Shown piece after piece: positions 34,797 through 47,107 of a stretch of 64,000 bases of DNA. The stretch is taken from contig WAEK01000006.1 of NCBI GenBank assembly GCA_011634665.1, positions 763,001 to 827,000 of the forward strand, in the 5' to 3' direction. The notes under the pieces are model-generated. The model was given only the letters and a program-made list of their open reading frames with translations. It did no database searches and had not been told where the DNA came from. Position numbers and translations under genes: made by a program. This stretch comes from Mortierella sp. BCC40632 (lineage: Eukaryota > Mortierellomycota > Mortierellomycetes > Mortierellales > Mortierellaceae). How positions within the stretch are numbered: position 1 is the stretch's first letter; every line of letters begins with the position of its first letter.

Positions 34797-36025
34797 GGAG
34801 CTCAGTTTATCCATACCTCTGTCCATCGGACCTTGAATTCAGTTTTCGTGTGAGAAAATTCCAACGGCCAGATGGCCACACGACAAACTCTTCCTTGTCC
34901 ATCTCTCTTCAAATTCCCTCACTCACACACATCCCCTAGTCTGTCCTTGTTCAAGTCGACTCGCGGTTACCGGGATCGGAGACATCACATCTGTGAATGA
35001 ATGAAAGCACATGACAGTCAGATCCCTGGACTCGGTACCCTAAATATCACCCGAATACCCTCAATGTTGAGCAAATACGGAGCAATTGAGCACTCATCAA
35101 TCAGTAATAGCTTCATTTCATGGCTCTACTATAAAATTATATATGCCCAAATCCCTGGTAGAGACGAGATCCTACCTACCTGTAGATTACTCATGGAGAA
35201 TGATTAGTCCGGCACGTACTCCTATCATTTTTTCCTGCACATGTCTGTCTTGCCTTGACAAATCATGCTTTGTACTGGAGTTCATGTAGTCCAACTTAGG
35301 ATGAGTACGTCTTTTTTTTTTTTTTCTTCTTCCTCGCACCAAATAAAAAGCAAGGCTACATGAGGGATCATCTGGCCAGAAAGAGTAAGCGAGATCGAGA
35401 TATACGGTCTGAATAAGGTAGGTGCTGAAAAAAAGAAATTTATGTTCTTGATAAAGTCAATTAAGAGTCGGCACGAGACAAATGACAGGTCTTACAATGC
35501 ATCTGCCTATGTAATTCCTATGCGTCTCCTATCGTGATCTATGTCCTATGATAGGCCAAGCGATGCAGACGACGTGATGTGGACAAACATAGTTTAATAG
35601 TAAAGGAATGCAGGAGTGGTGAGAGGCTGTCGCAATAACCCCTTGTGTACCTGAAACCTGGATCTGGTGGCCTCTGTTGAAGCCTGATGTCACCGAGAAG
35701 AAGGCGAAAGGGGGACTCCCATTCTGGGCGCTGGGACACAGCCACCAAAGTAGACTCCAAAAGTCTTTTTCTGTCACTCTACGACTCTACGTACGCTTCA
35801 TATCTAGGACAAATATATATATATCGAGAATGTTCAGAGTACAACAGTATAGTACATGGTAGATTTATTACAAGAAGGTTTTTGTTTTTACTTTTTTTTT
35901 TTGTTTTTTTGTTTTTTTTTTCCTGGACTGGTTGACTGGCTAGTTGACAAGTAGAAGTTGCATATCCAGGCTCGACCTGGTGCAGTTTGTTGGAAATAAA
36001 AGTACGAAGTGGTCTCTAAGGGTAC
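33239..36025. other. Intergenic region upstream of AUR1
   Basis: About 2.8 kb. It contains GA/CT tracts (near 33314-33331, 33728-33748 and 33789-33811), an alternating TATATATATAGTATATAT element at about 33644-33661 that could be the AUR1 core promoter if the leader is long or spliced, and a 32-base poly-T (34764-34795). No recognisable gene; open frames are short and overlap on both strands. Confidence 0.5.
34764..34795. repeat. Poly-T tract
   Basis: A 32-base T homopolymer in intergenic DNA. Confidence 0.9.
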
Positions 36026-36938
36026 TTATCCACCAATAAGAATCATGGGTCGGTTCTTCATGTTGGCTAGGTTGGACATGCCTGCGTGTTGCTTTTTCTT
36101 GTTCTTGACAGCAATCTCAATAATCTCCCGAAGCTCTTCATCCGTCTTTCCTTGTCGCATCATATCCCGGAGCGAAACCTCTGTATTTCCAAACAGACAT
36201 ACTTTCAGATTGCCATCGGCCGTAATTCGCAACCGGTTGCAAGTACCACAAAAGTGATCTGACATGGATGTGATGAAGCCGACCTGTCCTGCGAAGCCAG
36301 GCACATGGTATGCCTTGGATGTATCGTTGGGGTCGTCTACTAGCTTTTTAAAGGATGGGTGAACAGCCTGGATCCGCTGAATGAGTTCTTGGTAAGGTAC
36401 AAGCTTGTCCTCTTTCCACTTGTTGCCTGGATTAATGTAGAATAGATCCCAGAACATATGTTAGCCACTTGCCATCTTCTCAAGCCAAGCATAGTCTCTT
36501 GTACTCAAATGTAGACCATCACTAATTACCTCCGAAAGGCATGTACTCGATGAACCGGACGTCGACTTTCTTGTTGCGAGTAAATTCAACAAAGTCTAGA
36601 ACCTCCATATCATTTGTTCCACGCATGATCACGCAGTTCACCTTTACAGGAGACAATCCAAGCGCCAAGGCATCGTCGATTGTCTCCATCACTCGCTCGA
36701 ACCCCTTCCTGCGGGTCATCAGCTCGAATTTGAACCGATCCATAGTATCCAGACTGAGATTGAGGAGGTTCATGCCATTTCCAACGAGACCTGGGAGTTT
36801 CCGCTTGAGCGCAATGCCGTTCGACGTCATTGCAATTGTTTTCAATCCCAATGATCTCAGCTCTCCGAGTTGTTCTGATGAGAGAAAAAATAACAGAAGA
36901 AGAAAAAGAAGAAGAAGAAGAAGAAGAAGAAGAAGAAG

Positions 36939-36970
<32 letters not shown>

Positions 36971-37836
36971 TACCAGAACAGTGAGTCACTTGGGTCTGGG
37001 TATTTTCTTACAAATACAGCAGTATCACCAAGTGGCGACTGAGGAGTGCGCAGCTCAGACTGTGTAAGGTTAAGGAGGGAGAGTGGGGGTAAAGCACATA
37101 CCAACAAGCTCTGAGATGTCCTTGCGTACTGTTGGTTCACCCCCTGTCAAACGGATTTTGGTTACGCCTTCTTGGACAAACAGACGTGCAATCCTGAGAA
37201 TCTCTGGTGTCGTCAGAATTTCATCCTTAGGTGAGAGTTCTACTCCATCAGCTGGCATGCAGTATGTACCTGGTATTGAGGAAGAACACATTAGTCCACA
37301 AACATCAATGGTCGTTCTCATGATTAAGTTAAACTGAACATCTAAAGCTTAATGAGAAGCACCAGGAGAAAAACTAGGTGGAGTTACATACATCGGAGGT
37401 TGCATTTTTCTGTAAGGGAGATACGGAGATATGTGTGTTGCCTTGAAAAGTTGTCTGTCAAAACCTTGGAGAATGGCCTTTCGTGATCAATTGCTGCAAT
37501 CCTGGCCTATCCTCGACAAACGAAAACACAAGGGTGTTAGAAGGAACAACTGAACTAAACCGATTAAACCGCAGAATAAGCTCAAACTCCACAGGAGTCT
37601 TAAAGATCGGTTTGTTTAATTACCTGTGCCCGCTGTCGGGTACTGAGAGGTGTTGGTGGAAGATTCTCCTCTGGAGAGACGGCAGGCATGGAAAACTGCC
37701 GCCGGAAAATCCTCTGCGCAGAAGGAATACTAGCAGCGATGGCTCTGAATGGCGAAGCATGTGGCTGATGTGAAGACAACGAGGCTCTCGATGTGACATG
37801 AGGCCATGGCCTGAATAGCACTGAAGCAGATGACAT
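36026..37836 (-). CDS. MOCS1: GTP 3',8-cyclase, molybdenum cofactor synthesis (MOCS1A/MoaA)
   Basis: Minus-strand exons 37836-37624, 37506-37392, 37269-37102, 36874-36530 and 36426-36026 give 413 residues. The radical-SAM enzyme turns GTP into the 3',8-cyclo intermediate, the first step of Moco synthesis, in mitochondria. The N-terminus is Arg/Ser-rich without acids, a good mitochondrial presequence. The first cluster motif CNLRCTYC (C106, C110, C113) is completed across intron 2 with donor GTATGT. The second, C-x2-C-x13-C, lies at C340, C343 and C357 ([12 protein letters not shown]). RLTGGEP and the C-terminal Gly-Gly (LIGG) are present. There is no fused MoaC domain, so cyclic pyranopterin monophosphate synthase must be encoded elsewhere. 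Intron 3 contains a (GAA)n/poly-A run (TTC/T on the coding strand) ahead of its acceptor. The ATG at 37836 is used; the two codons before it are not ATG. Confidence 0.95.
36896..36967 (-). repeat. (GAA)n and poly-A tract in MOCS1 intron 3
   Basis: AGAAG repeats followed by about 29 A bases on the + strand. On the gene's strand this is poly-T then (TTC)n, and it ends about 20 bases before the acceptor CATCAG at 36875-36880, so it forms an extended polypyrimidine tract. Confidence 0.9.
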
Positions 37837-39123
37837 TGGCAACGGCTACGAGAGAATGAGAGAGAGAGAAAGGATTGACTTGTTGCGATGCGGCGATGGG
37901 AAGGACCTTGCACAGAATGGATAGAAGACGAGAAGTGATCGAGATGGTAGAGAGAGAGAGAGAGAAAAAAAGGAAAGAAGAAAGCGAAGGAGGAAAGGAA
38001 AGGGGGTGCGAAAGATCCGAGGCAAAGTCACACTTTGCCGCCCTTGATGCCGACAAAAAAGCCTAAAAAAAAGTGGCGCTTGGCCTCAAAATGCGGGTGA
38101 GATGCGCCCACTCTTACTTCGGGGCCACTGGGTCCGCTGTACAAGTCATCTCCGGATTGGTGCTGCACGCCAGACACTTCCCCACTTTCACCACATGGCT
38201 CTTGACTCATGGAGCGCCCCTTGGGGCCTGTGCCCGCATCCCACTCACTTATCCCCAGCGCTTTCTTTCCCTTTCAAGATAGCAGCTGGACCTGACCAAC
38301 GAATAGCACTTCCCCACAATCTGGTTGCTACTCTGTCCGATGGGAATGGGTCAAGTCAGAGCCCTCTGCCCGCCCCAGAACGAAATGTGGGGTTCGGAAA
38401 TACTGACTCGCTCAAACCTTGCCTTCTCCATGCTCACCAACCTTCGTTCCGGAGGTTCGAAGAGGTTCCTTGGCTGCTTCTTGATCCATAGGAAGGCTGT
38501 GTTGGTTATCATGACTACGCGTAGGCTGTTTGGTCTAGGGTAGACTCTAGAAGAAAACGCTCCCCCAGTATTCCAACACAAACAGTTCAGGAAATGGCTG
38601 TCTGAGCACAGCGACGCATCCAAGTGGAACATGCCATTTTTGCTTGCCATGTGGCTGTCTGCAGGGTCAACTGCAGACACATCCCGAAGTAGCTGTGACC
38701 GCACTTGTCCTCTGCTCAGTGGCAAGACGCCCTGGTGTGGAATCACTTCTCCCTCTGTCTCTCTTCTCGTCTCTCTCACTGTCTCTGTCTCTGTCTTTAT
38801 TTGTTTTGCATGATTACATCTGGCTGCCATCTCCTTCTTCTCCTTCTCCTCTAGCATCTCACTTTGTCTTCCTAGCATTTTCCATTGCTCGCCATCGGAT
38901 CCGCGCAGGGCAATCACTTCTCCTTCCACAGCCTCGACTCCATCAGCGGGCTACATCTGCATCCTATCACGGTTGCATTCTCGCCACTGTTCTCCATCCG
39001 CAGCCAATTGCCGCCTTGCTACCTATAGATTTGTAGCCACTCACAACTGGCCAAGACTTTATACCTGCCTGCGCGTTCACCGTGCATTCTTTTCACGGAG
39101 CCCATTCTATCGAGCCACACATA
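37837..39123. promoter_or_regulatory. Divergent promoter region, MOCS1 and VNX1-like genes
   Basis: About 1.3 kb between the head-to-head starts at 37836 (-) and 39124 (+). It has GA-rich DNA at 37855-38010 (CT on the MOCS1 strand, probably its leader) and a CT/GTCT-rich stretch at 38750-38800 on the VNX1 side. No TATA box is evident on either side. An antisense frame at 38351-38929 has no recognisable features. Confidence 0.45.
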
Positions 39124-42100
39124 ATGTCTCGTCCTCATTCAAGAGTCAACAACACTAGCGACGACCTGGAGCACCTGGAGTTATCTCAGGAGATCCTTAC
39201 TGCAGAGAATTCTCATTCGGAGCCGCCATCGCCTCCGCCGATTAGGGACCGAGACTCGAGACGAGTCTCTATCAACTCGCTTGGCTCCGAAGCCTCGACG
39301 TCGACAGTCAAGTACTATAACCCTTCGGAACCATCGCATGACGTTCACGGAGCAGGTACTCGGGGTTCCTCCAGTGGATACAACTCACTTGCTGGAACAG
39401 CATCCAAGCGCCCTAAACCCTCCTACCGTCACTCCTCATCACAGCTCAAGACAGACGCTCTAGGCTCTGGTAGCCGGCGAAGACGCCCAGGACCAGGGAA
39501 GCGACCAGGATCCAGTCGGTCATCGATACGACAGCGGGAGAGATCCTCTGAAGAAGATGACGACGACGACAATGATGACGGAGACTACGATGATGAGAAC
39601 AACGGGCAGCGTCAGCAGTTTTCAGGAGACGAGCGTTTCAGCGAGCCTCGATCTAGCCATGGGCGCCTGAGACGAGCTAACTCGAGACGCTCAACACGCC
39701 TAACACCTGACGCTCGCTCTCTTGAGGACCGCGACCACCGCGACCAACACCACGATGGCCATTATACCAAGGACGACGAGGATGAGGATGTGGATCTGGA
39801 TCCTGAACCCCTGACACTCAAGGACCGCCAAGAGGTAACCGGATCTTGACCCCCCCCCACTTGATTTTGCGACGTCGACCCTTTCTTTTTTCTTTTTCTT
39901 TTTCTTTTTTCCGGGCCTGTGAAAGAAAGGAAAAAAAAAAAGTCGCGATAGAGAATTATGTGATGGCTATTGGAGGAGCCTCGTGATCTGTCTTGTATCT
40001 GACTAAACGCAACAGATGTTTGGGCTGGCTCTCTCCGACAAAGGGAGAGAGGGAACGGACGGATGTCACCAAAAGGAGCAAGGAGAGCCAATAGGTCGTA
40101 CTAAACTTTGATATCCTACGTCATCCTTTGTGCCTTGTAGACGCTCAACCAAACCCATCCCTTCGGTCTGCCACTTTGGAAACCTGCTCTCTACAAAAAG
40201 TCTCGCTCCGTCATCCGCAAAGCCAACTCAGCTCTCCACTCCCAACCATCGGCAGACCTATACCTATCTGTCGGCAACTGTCTCTGGACGCTCCTCTTCG
40301 GCTGGTGGCTCGCCTTAGTCTGCTTCATCATCGCCATTATCCTTTATCTGACTCCTTTTGGAGGCGCCGCTTATGGACGCGTAGTCTTGGGCCTTGGCTA
40401 CTATCTGCTCTGGCCATTTGGTCAATATGTTGAGAGAGAGTTCGCTCCCGGAGAATACAGGACCGGGAATATCCAGGCCCCTTCGGCCACGGGCTATCAT
40501 AGCCCTGGCGACGAAGGTCGTCCTCTGCTGCCCAGGAGTAACTCGGTTCTGGAGCGAGAAAGGAAGGCAGACAGACGCAGAAGGTGCATGGAGACTCTCA
40601 GAAGACTCCCAAGACGAATCTACGAGTTAGGTCTGGGAGGAATTGTCTATTACTTTTTCTATTACACTGTTATCGGTACGTCGACACTCCTGAGCACAGT
40701 GTGCGATCTGTCATGGGAAAGTGTGAAAACTCTAACGTGCTCGCTGTATCTAAAGATCTGGATACAACACAACTAACATAAATATTTTCTGTCCTCCAAC
40801 TATTCTTTCGTTTTCAGGACCTCTTCACATCTTGGTTTCGGCGCTGTGCTGGTTCATGGTCATCTCTATTCCAATGGGAAAGTTCACCTATGTTCTTGCA
40901 ACTCATTTGCACAGAGATCCACTCCGGCTCAACTTCAAACGGGGAAGCTCGCTATGCCTTTCGCCTCAACGCTCAGAAATCTTACTTTGCACCTACGATG
41001 CCATTGGATTCCAGTACTACAAGTATACCTATGACGGAACCAACATTATTTTTATTAACCTTATTCCTGTCGTAATCTTTACTATCCTGGACGAATACGT
41101 GTTGACCAAGGTGCTGGGTCACGACACTCCCATCACTTCTCCAGCAGTCATTTTCTCATTGGGACTGGCCTCGGTGATTCCTCTCTCCTACTTTATTGGC
41201 ATGGCAGTTTCGTCTATTTCGGCACAGTCGTCTCTAGGCATGGGCGCGGTGATCAATGCAACTTTTGGATCCATTATTGAAATCATTCTTTACTCCGTGG
41301 CTTTGACTCAAGGAAAAGGACTGATCACAGAGGGCGCCCTGATTGGAAGTTTCCTTGCTGGACTTTTGTTGATGCCTGGAGTCAGTATGATGAGCGGTGC
41401 AGTCAAGAAGAAGGAACAAAGGTTTAACGTCAAGAGCGCAGGTAGGATTGCCAGATATGTTTTGTTCAACTTTTCAGGATAGATGGCACTACTTCAGTTA
41501 CTGACTCGATCTATAAACCCTCTAGGTGTCACGGCTACGATGCTTATCATGTCGCTTATCGGTGTCTTGACACCCACGTTGTTCTATTCGATCTATGGAC
41601 ATGTAAGTCTGCACCTATTATTTTGAACAAAAGGCAATTTGGTAGTGCTTATTAAAGTCACTCGAGGTTTAACTTGTCGTATTGTGATACTTTTCTTCTG
41701 TAGACTGAGTTGCGGTGCACGCCATGCCCAGAGTCAGTCGTCTTACCAAACGAAACGACATGCCAGCGATGCTATCACTATCAGCCTAATCCTGCAGATG
41801 ATGTGTTCTTCCAGAACAATGTCAAGCCACTGATGTATTTCTGCTGTATCATCTTACCATCGGCTTATCTGATCGGAATCTGGTTCTCACTCAGGACCCA
41901 CGTTAAACAGATTTGGCATGAACCCCAGCATCCTTCAATCCGAGATTCTTCAGTGTATAGGAAACTGATCCCTACGCATATCATCCAACAGCTTCTCCAC
42001 TATGGGTCAAATGCACAGACGACAGCTCATCAGGATGAAGAACTTGGTCATCCCAATACAACGAACAACGGAGCATCATTGTCTAGTGCAGAGGAGCATG

Positions 42101-42941
42101 ATGAGCTACATGCATCTCAGGCGGGCGCAGGTGGTCATACAGGATCAACTGGACTCCATCCGGCAGCCCATGGTCTGTTGTCATCTCTCTCGATGAACCA
42201 GGATGCTTTGAAACACGTTCATGGCGATGAAGACGAAGACGAGGCTCATGGAGGACATGATTCGCCCAATTGGTCGAAGGGCAAGAGTGCGACTGTTTTG
42301 CTTCTGTGCACGGTTCTCTATTCGATTATTGCAGGTACAGATGCAGAGCCCTCCAATACAGGATGACAAAAAAAAAAACCAAAACCAAAAAAAAAAAAAA
42401 AAAAAAAAGTACCGATCGACCATATTGCTCGTGTGATGCCGATGAACTGACTCGAATGTTTTTATTTATTTCATGGAATCTAGAAATCTTGGTGGACAGT
42501 GTTGACGCGGTATCTTCGATCGATGAGAAGCTCTTGGGTCTTGTTCTCTTTGCGTTGGTCCCCAATGTGACCGAGTTTATGAACGCCATCTCATTCGCGA
42601 TGTACGGCAACATTGCACTGTCTATGGAAATTGGCTCAGCTTATGCACTCCAAGTCTGTCTGATCCAAATCCCTGCCATGGTTGCGGTCTCGGCTTGGTT
42701 GAACTATGGCAAGGCCGAGATCTGGAAGTATACCTTCAACCTGATCTTCCCACGCTGGGATGTCTTTTCGATGTTGTTCTCGGTGTTTTTGTTGACGTAT
42801 ACGTATATTGAGGGCAAGAGTAACTATTTCAAGGGAAGCATTCTTATCTTGAGCTACTTTGTGCTTATGGCTGGATTCTTTTATGCTCCAGCTTCACCAG
42901 GAAATGGGGATATGAATATGGCAAGGATGGGAGTTTTGTAG
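39124..42941 (+). CDS. VNX1: VNX1-like vacuolar cation/H+ exchanger (CaCA superfamily)
   Basis: Exons 39124-39834, 40141-40675, 40818-41441, 41526-41602, 41704-42334 and 42484-42941 give 1,011 residues (yeast Vnx1 has 908). Exon 1 is a disordered, Ser/Arg/Asp-rich cytosolic tail with an acidic run. Exon 2 begins THPFGLPLWKPALYKKSRS, the family's N-terminal signature, followed by hydrophobic helices. The two alpha-repeats of the exchanger core are visible: GMGAVINATFGSIIEIILYS in exon 3 and LVPNVTEFMNAISFAMYGNI in exon 6. Between them lies a hydrophilic loop with CTPC..CQRC, a pair of C-x2-C motifs that could bind zinc, and a His/Asp/Glu-rich stretch. By family knowledge it exchanges Na+ or K+ (perhaps Ca2+) for H+ across the vacuolar membrane. 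The first in-frame ATG is used. Confidence 0.93.
42366..42408 (+). repeat. Poly-A runs in VNX1 intron 5
   Basis: Three A-rich runs at the 5' side of the last intron (42335-42483) of the VNX1-like gene. Confidence 0.8.
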
Positions 42942-43060
42942 GGGTATTGGGACCCTACCTTTTTTTTTTATTTTATTTTTATTTTCATTTTGTTTCCACA
43001 CCATGTACAAGATACTCCCTCCTCATGTGTTGGGCCTGTTTACTCTCTGACAGTCAACTC

Positions 43061-43066
43061 AATAAA
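43061..43066 (+). terminator. AATAAA polyadenylation signal after the VNX1-like gene
   Basis: AATAAA lies 120 bp downstream of the VNX1-like stop codon, in AT-rich sequence. Confidence 0.5.
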
Positions 43067-46000
43067 ATTTTATCTTCTTTTCGTATAGCCAACATGTTAT
43101 GTTCCTGAAAAAAAAAAAAAAACCGGGAAGAGTATCTGGAGGGAGGGGAGGGTTTCCCCCTCTCTGTCTGACCTGCTGGACCCAAAACAAAAAAAAAAAA
43201 AAAAAAAGGGAATCGTTTCGCATTCTGAGGACCGAGACAACCAAGACTCAGCAGAAAGTGAACGTGTATACCAACGACTATTAAAAGTTACCGCGCTTCA
43301 TTCTTTTGCTTGTGTTTTCTGAGTGGGAAGCCTGATACTTGTCTTTTCTCTCCTTTTTTTTTTTTTTTTTTTTTTTCTGACTTTTTCTGCTTATGCACTT
43401 GGACAAGGGCCATGGTGTGTGTGAGAGTGCGTGTGCGTGTGTGTTTTTTGTGTTTCGCATGAAGAGAGGGAGGAGGGCAGAATGAGTTGTGAGAGCATGC
43501 CTCCAAAAGGGATTTGTAAACTCCTACTTTCCCTGATTTTTACCAGTCAGTTCCTTTTCCCGCTCGGTCTGTTGTTGGATATTGTATTGTTGGAGCGACC
43601 CTTTGTTGTTGTCGCTGCTGTTGCTGCTGCTGCTGTTGTTGTTGTTATTGTTATTGTTTCTTTTTTTCCTTTAGGCCTGTGCCGTGCATGCATCATTTCC
43701 TTTTGGAGAGATATCATGTTGGTGCTGACATCTTGCATGGGCGGTTAGGGTATCTGTGTGTGTGTATGGGCGAGACATTAAGGACATAGACTTGTGTTGT
43801 TGAGGAAGGCAAATAGAAAAGAGAGAGAGAGAGAGAGAGGTTAGTTGTCCTTGTCAAGCCTCTACAGAGTGGATTCGAGAGGGAAAAGCCGGTTGAGAGA
43901 GAGGATGCGGGTGCGGAGGAAAACAGAAGGTGGGTATAAAAAAAATTTGGTAGTGGATCTGCTATTTTTTTTTTCTCTTCTACGTAGTGTGACTCCTGTG
44001 GCCTATTGTGGTCAGTCATGTTTGTTTCTGTTGTGTCATGGAATCCTGGAACACACGAGTATCAGGTTCTGTGTTCACATTTCTGAAGGATACCGGCGAC
44101 GCCTTGGTAAAATTGAAAATAGCGTGGTAGACTAGAAGAGGAGTATCAGGTCTACTAGTGTTATGTCCTGAGGTTCTGGCCATTAGTTCTTCAACGACCG
44201 ACAAACGTAAAAAAAGGTAACAGATAGCTTCCCCCCTTTGTCAATCAAACCATCCCGCTGGACCTGCCAGTCAACTGACAGAAGCAAGTTCCCAGCAAGG
44301 TTCCATCTGCTTACCCAAGCGTTGTGGATATCTATTTTGTATGGCAGAGAAAGAGAAAGAGAGAGGGAGAAAGGTACCAGAGCGATCTTCTTCTCCGAGG
44401 AATGCAGGAACAAGGTTTTGTTTTTTTTGCGCTCTCCTTTGGTTTCCATAGCTTCTTCCTTCTCCTCCAACCTCTCCTGTCTATCTTTTTTTTTTTTTTT
44501 TCTTTGCTCAGTGCTTGCTTTGTTTAGTCCTCGCTGAGATCGAGATTCAGAAAGGCGCAACCAGGCTTTGCTCGCCTTGTTCGTCATCCATGGCCCAGAA
44601 AGCCAAAATCTGGAGGGCTAGGGAACAAACATTCAGGCGTGATGCTGACCAATTCCTCACTCTCCAGGGGAATACTGTATTGCTTCTCCGCAGGGACTGG
44701 TAGGCTCGAAAAGGGAAGGAAATGCAGGAGGTCTGTCGCGGGAAGAAGGAAGGCCCTTGCTAGACAGGCAGGGCGGGGGAGAGAAAGAAGTAGGATGATG
44801 AGATTGAAGGGAGAAAGGAAAAGAGAGAAAGAGAAAGAGAGAGGTGGGAGAAAGAGGAGATGGTGCTCTCGTGTGCTCTCAAATATGCCCTTTGCAATTG
44901 GAAAAAATGTTTTAACAGAACCCTATTCAAACCCAACGAAGAAGAACAAAAAAAAAAAAAAAGGCTGGACGATGGTTGTCGTTCGACCATGTCACCATCC
45001 TTCTTCTTGCTTAGCACCTTTCCTCTCTCCTCTTTACTCTTCACAATCCCCCCTCGTGTTATTCACTTTGTCGGGTATTCTTGCCTATGGTCTGAGAAAG
45101 CGACTTGCCCGCCACATGCTTTGGACCCCCCAACGAGTAATGGAGAAGGTGGGGGATGGGAGCCGGCAGCTATCACCGCCCCGCCGACACATGGTCCGAG
45201 AGTACCGTCCGCTTCTCTTTTTTTGGAGGACAAATGTGGTTGAGTGGTCCACAGCTTTCCAGAGCCAGAGCCACGAGTAAGGAGAGTGGAGAGAGAAATA
45301 GCGAGAGGAGTCCCAAATGGTCAGTTTACCGCGGGTTCCCGTCCATTCAAGGTTTATATTTTGTATCCACAGGACCTTTTTTGCTTGAATACCCAATAGT
45401 CAGGTTCAGATCTCTTGAGTCCCTTGTGAGTGTAGTCAATGCGTTGACGAGTCTTCGTCAATTGTCTCCTCTCTCCCCTCCCGTCGCCTCTCCAGTCCTG
45501 GTAACATCGTGCCTTCGAAGAGGAGGATTAAGGAAGTAGTAGACTGCGTCATAGAGCTACCGCCTGCAAGGGGGACCGTCGTTCAAGGAGAAAGAGCTAC
45601 CTTAGAAGAGGATGTAAGCACAGCAAGATGTTCTTGCCAGCTGATATCTCGGCGGCTCTGCAACACTACCCAAAGAAGGTGTATAGTTTGAATTGAAGCT
45701 GGATAACACAAAAGCCTGTGCGCCCATCAGGAGAACGAGTAGAATGTCCATCCTGTCCTAGCGCTTTGCAAACGCAGGGACTTGAAATGCTCCGCCTTTG
45801 ACTACAATACTTTATTTTGTTCTCTCTCTCTCTCTCTCTCTCTCTTTTCTCTCTCCTACTTTCGCGTGCTAATTGCGTCTCCTCATGAAAAAAATAGTCG
45901 CTTAAGTAATTTGAAGAGTAGCCTCAAGGACAGCAAAGGTTGGCTATCCGCGGAGCAATTAGGATGAAAGAACATGGCAAGCCCTTACCCCAGAGGTCGC

Positions 46001-46697
46001 TGTCAGAAGCTAGCCAGGTACAACAAAAGGACTCGTGGTCGCACTTGTGGGTTGTGCGACAATAGGAAAATAACAAGGATGCCATGAGGTACAATCACAG
46101 AAGGTAGGCCCGATGACGGATAGAGGAGAGGAGAGAGGAGAGAGAGGGGAGGGAGAATCAAATTGCACCAAGGCAAGGCCAATATTTCGTTGGCCATCTC
46201 TTTTTCATCAAGGTCAGCTGGTCCAAATATATTAGCCATCGACGTAGACGGTCAACGCGCGCGAGCGCGTGTGCGTGTTTGTGCACATCCCATTTGAGGG
46301 TCCACCCTCAAGAGAGGGCAAAAGAAAGAGAGATATGATAACTTCAGCCCGGACAGCAGCATCGCTCTCTCCCATGACGATGATCTCTTACTCCTGTGGT
46401 TGGGGGAGGGTTTCGATATATACAGTACATCCAGACTATTCGATAGAATTGAAGACGAGAGGCTCGGAAGTACTACGTAGGAGAGAGGGAGAGAGAGGAG
46501 AGAGAAAGAAAGAAAGAGTCAGAGAGATGCTTTTTTGTTGGTTAATGCGTTTGCATGATGGCGTGCAACAAACACAAAGGATTGTAGTCTACAAACAGGG
46601 AATGCATTCATGCGTTTCGTCTGTCTAGGAGCAATAACACCAGAGGATGGACAGACGAGAAAGGGAACGCTCGAGATCCCCACTTTTCGAAGGCCCA

Positions 46698-46704
<7 letters not shown>

Positions 46705-46772
<68 letters not shown>

Positions 46773-46800
46773 AAAAGAGAGAGAGCGAGAGAGAAAGAGA
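46705..46800. repeat. (GA)n microsatellite
   Basis: About 96 bp of GA repeats with a few A insertions, in the gene-poor 43-51 kb region. Confidence 0.9.
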
Positions 46801-47060
46801 AAAAGGAAGAGAAGACAGACAAAGGTGAGGGACCACAGAGGTAACATGATCCAGGCCGATTGTCTACCATAGTTGTCAGGAAATGAACCTTTGTCCCCTG
46901 TCATGCCGAGGGACAAAGCATCTGAAAGTCAAGGTCGAGCGACAGAACGCAGTAGCGTCACCTCCCCCCCACCCTTTCCTGGACAGTGGGTGGGATCTTT
47001 TCCTAGAAAGAGGGTGCACAGGCATGGAAATGGAAGAGCTAGCCATCTTTCCTCCAGTCC

Positions 47061-47063
<3 letters not shown>

Positions 47064-47100
<37 letters not shown>
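47064..47100. repeat. (TC)n microsatellite
   Basis: A 37-bp perfect TC tract ending in ACACAC, 260 bp from the (GA)n tract at 46705-46800. Both lie in the gene-poor region. Confidence 0.9.

Positions 47101-47107
<7 letters not shown>

Noticed and set aside
36541..36984. Plus-strand frame ending in a long Arg/Glu/Lys tail
   Set aside because: It is antisense to MOCS1 exon 4, and the tail is the (GAA)n/poly-A microsatellite of intron 3.
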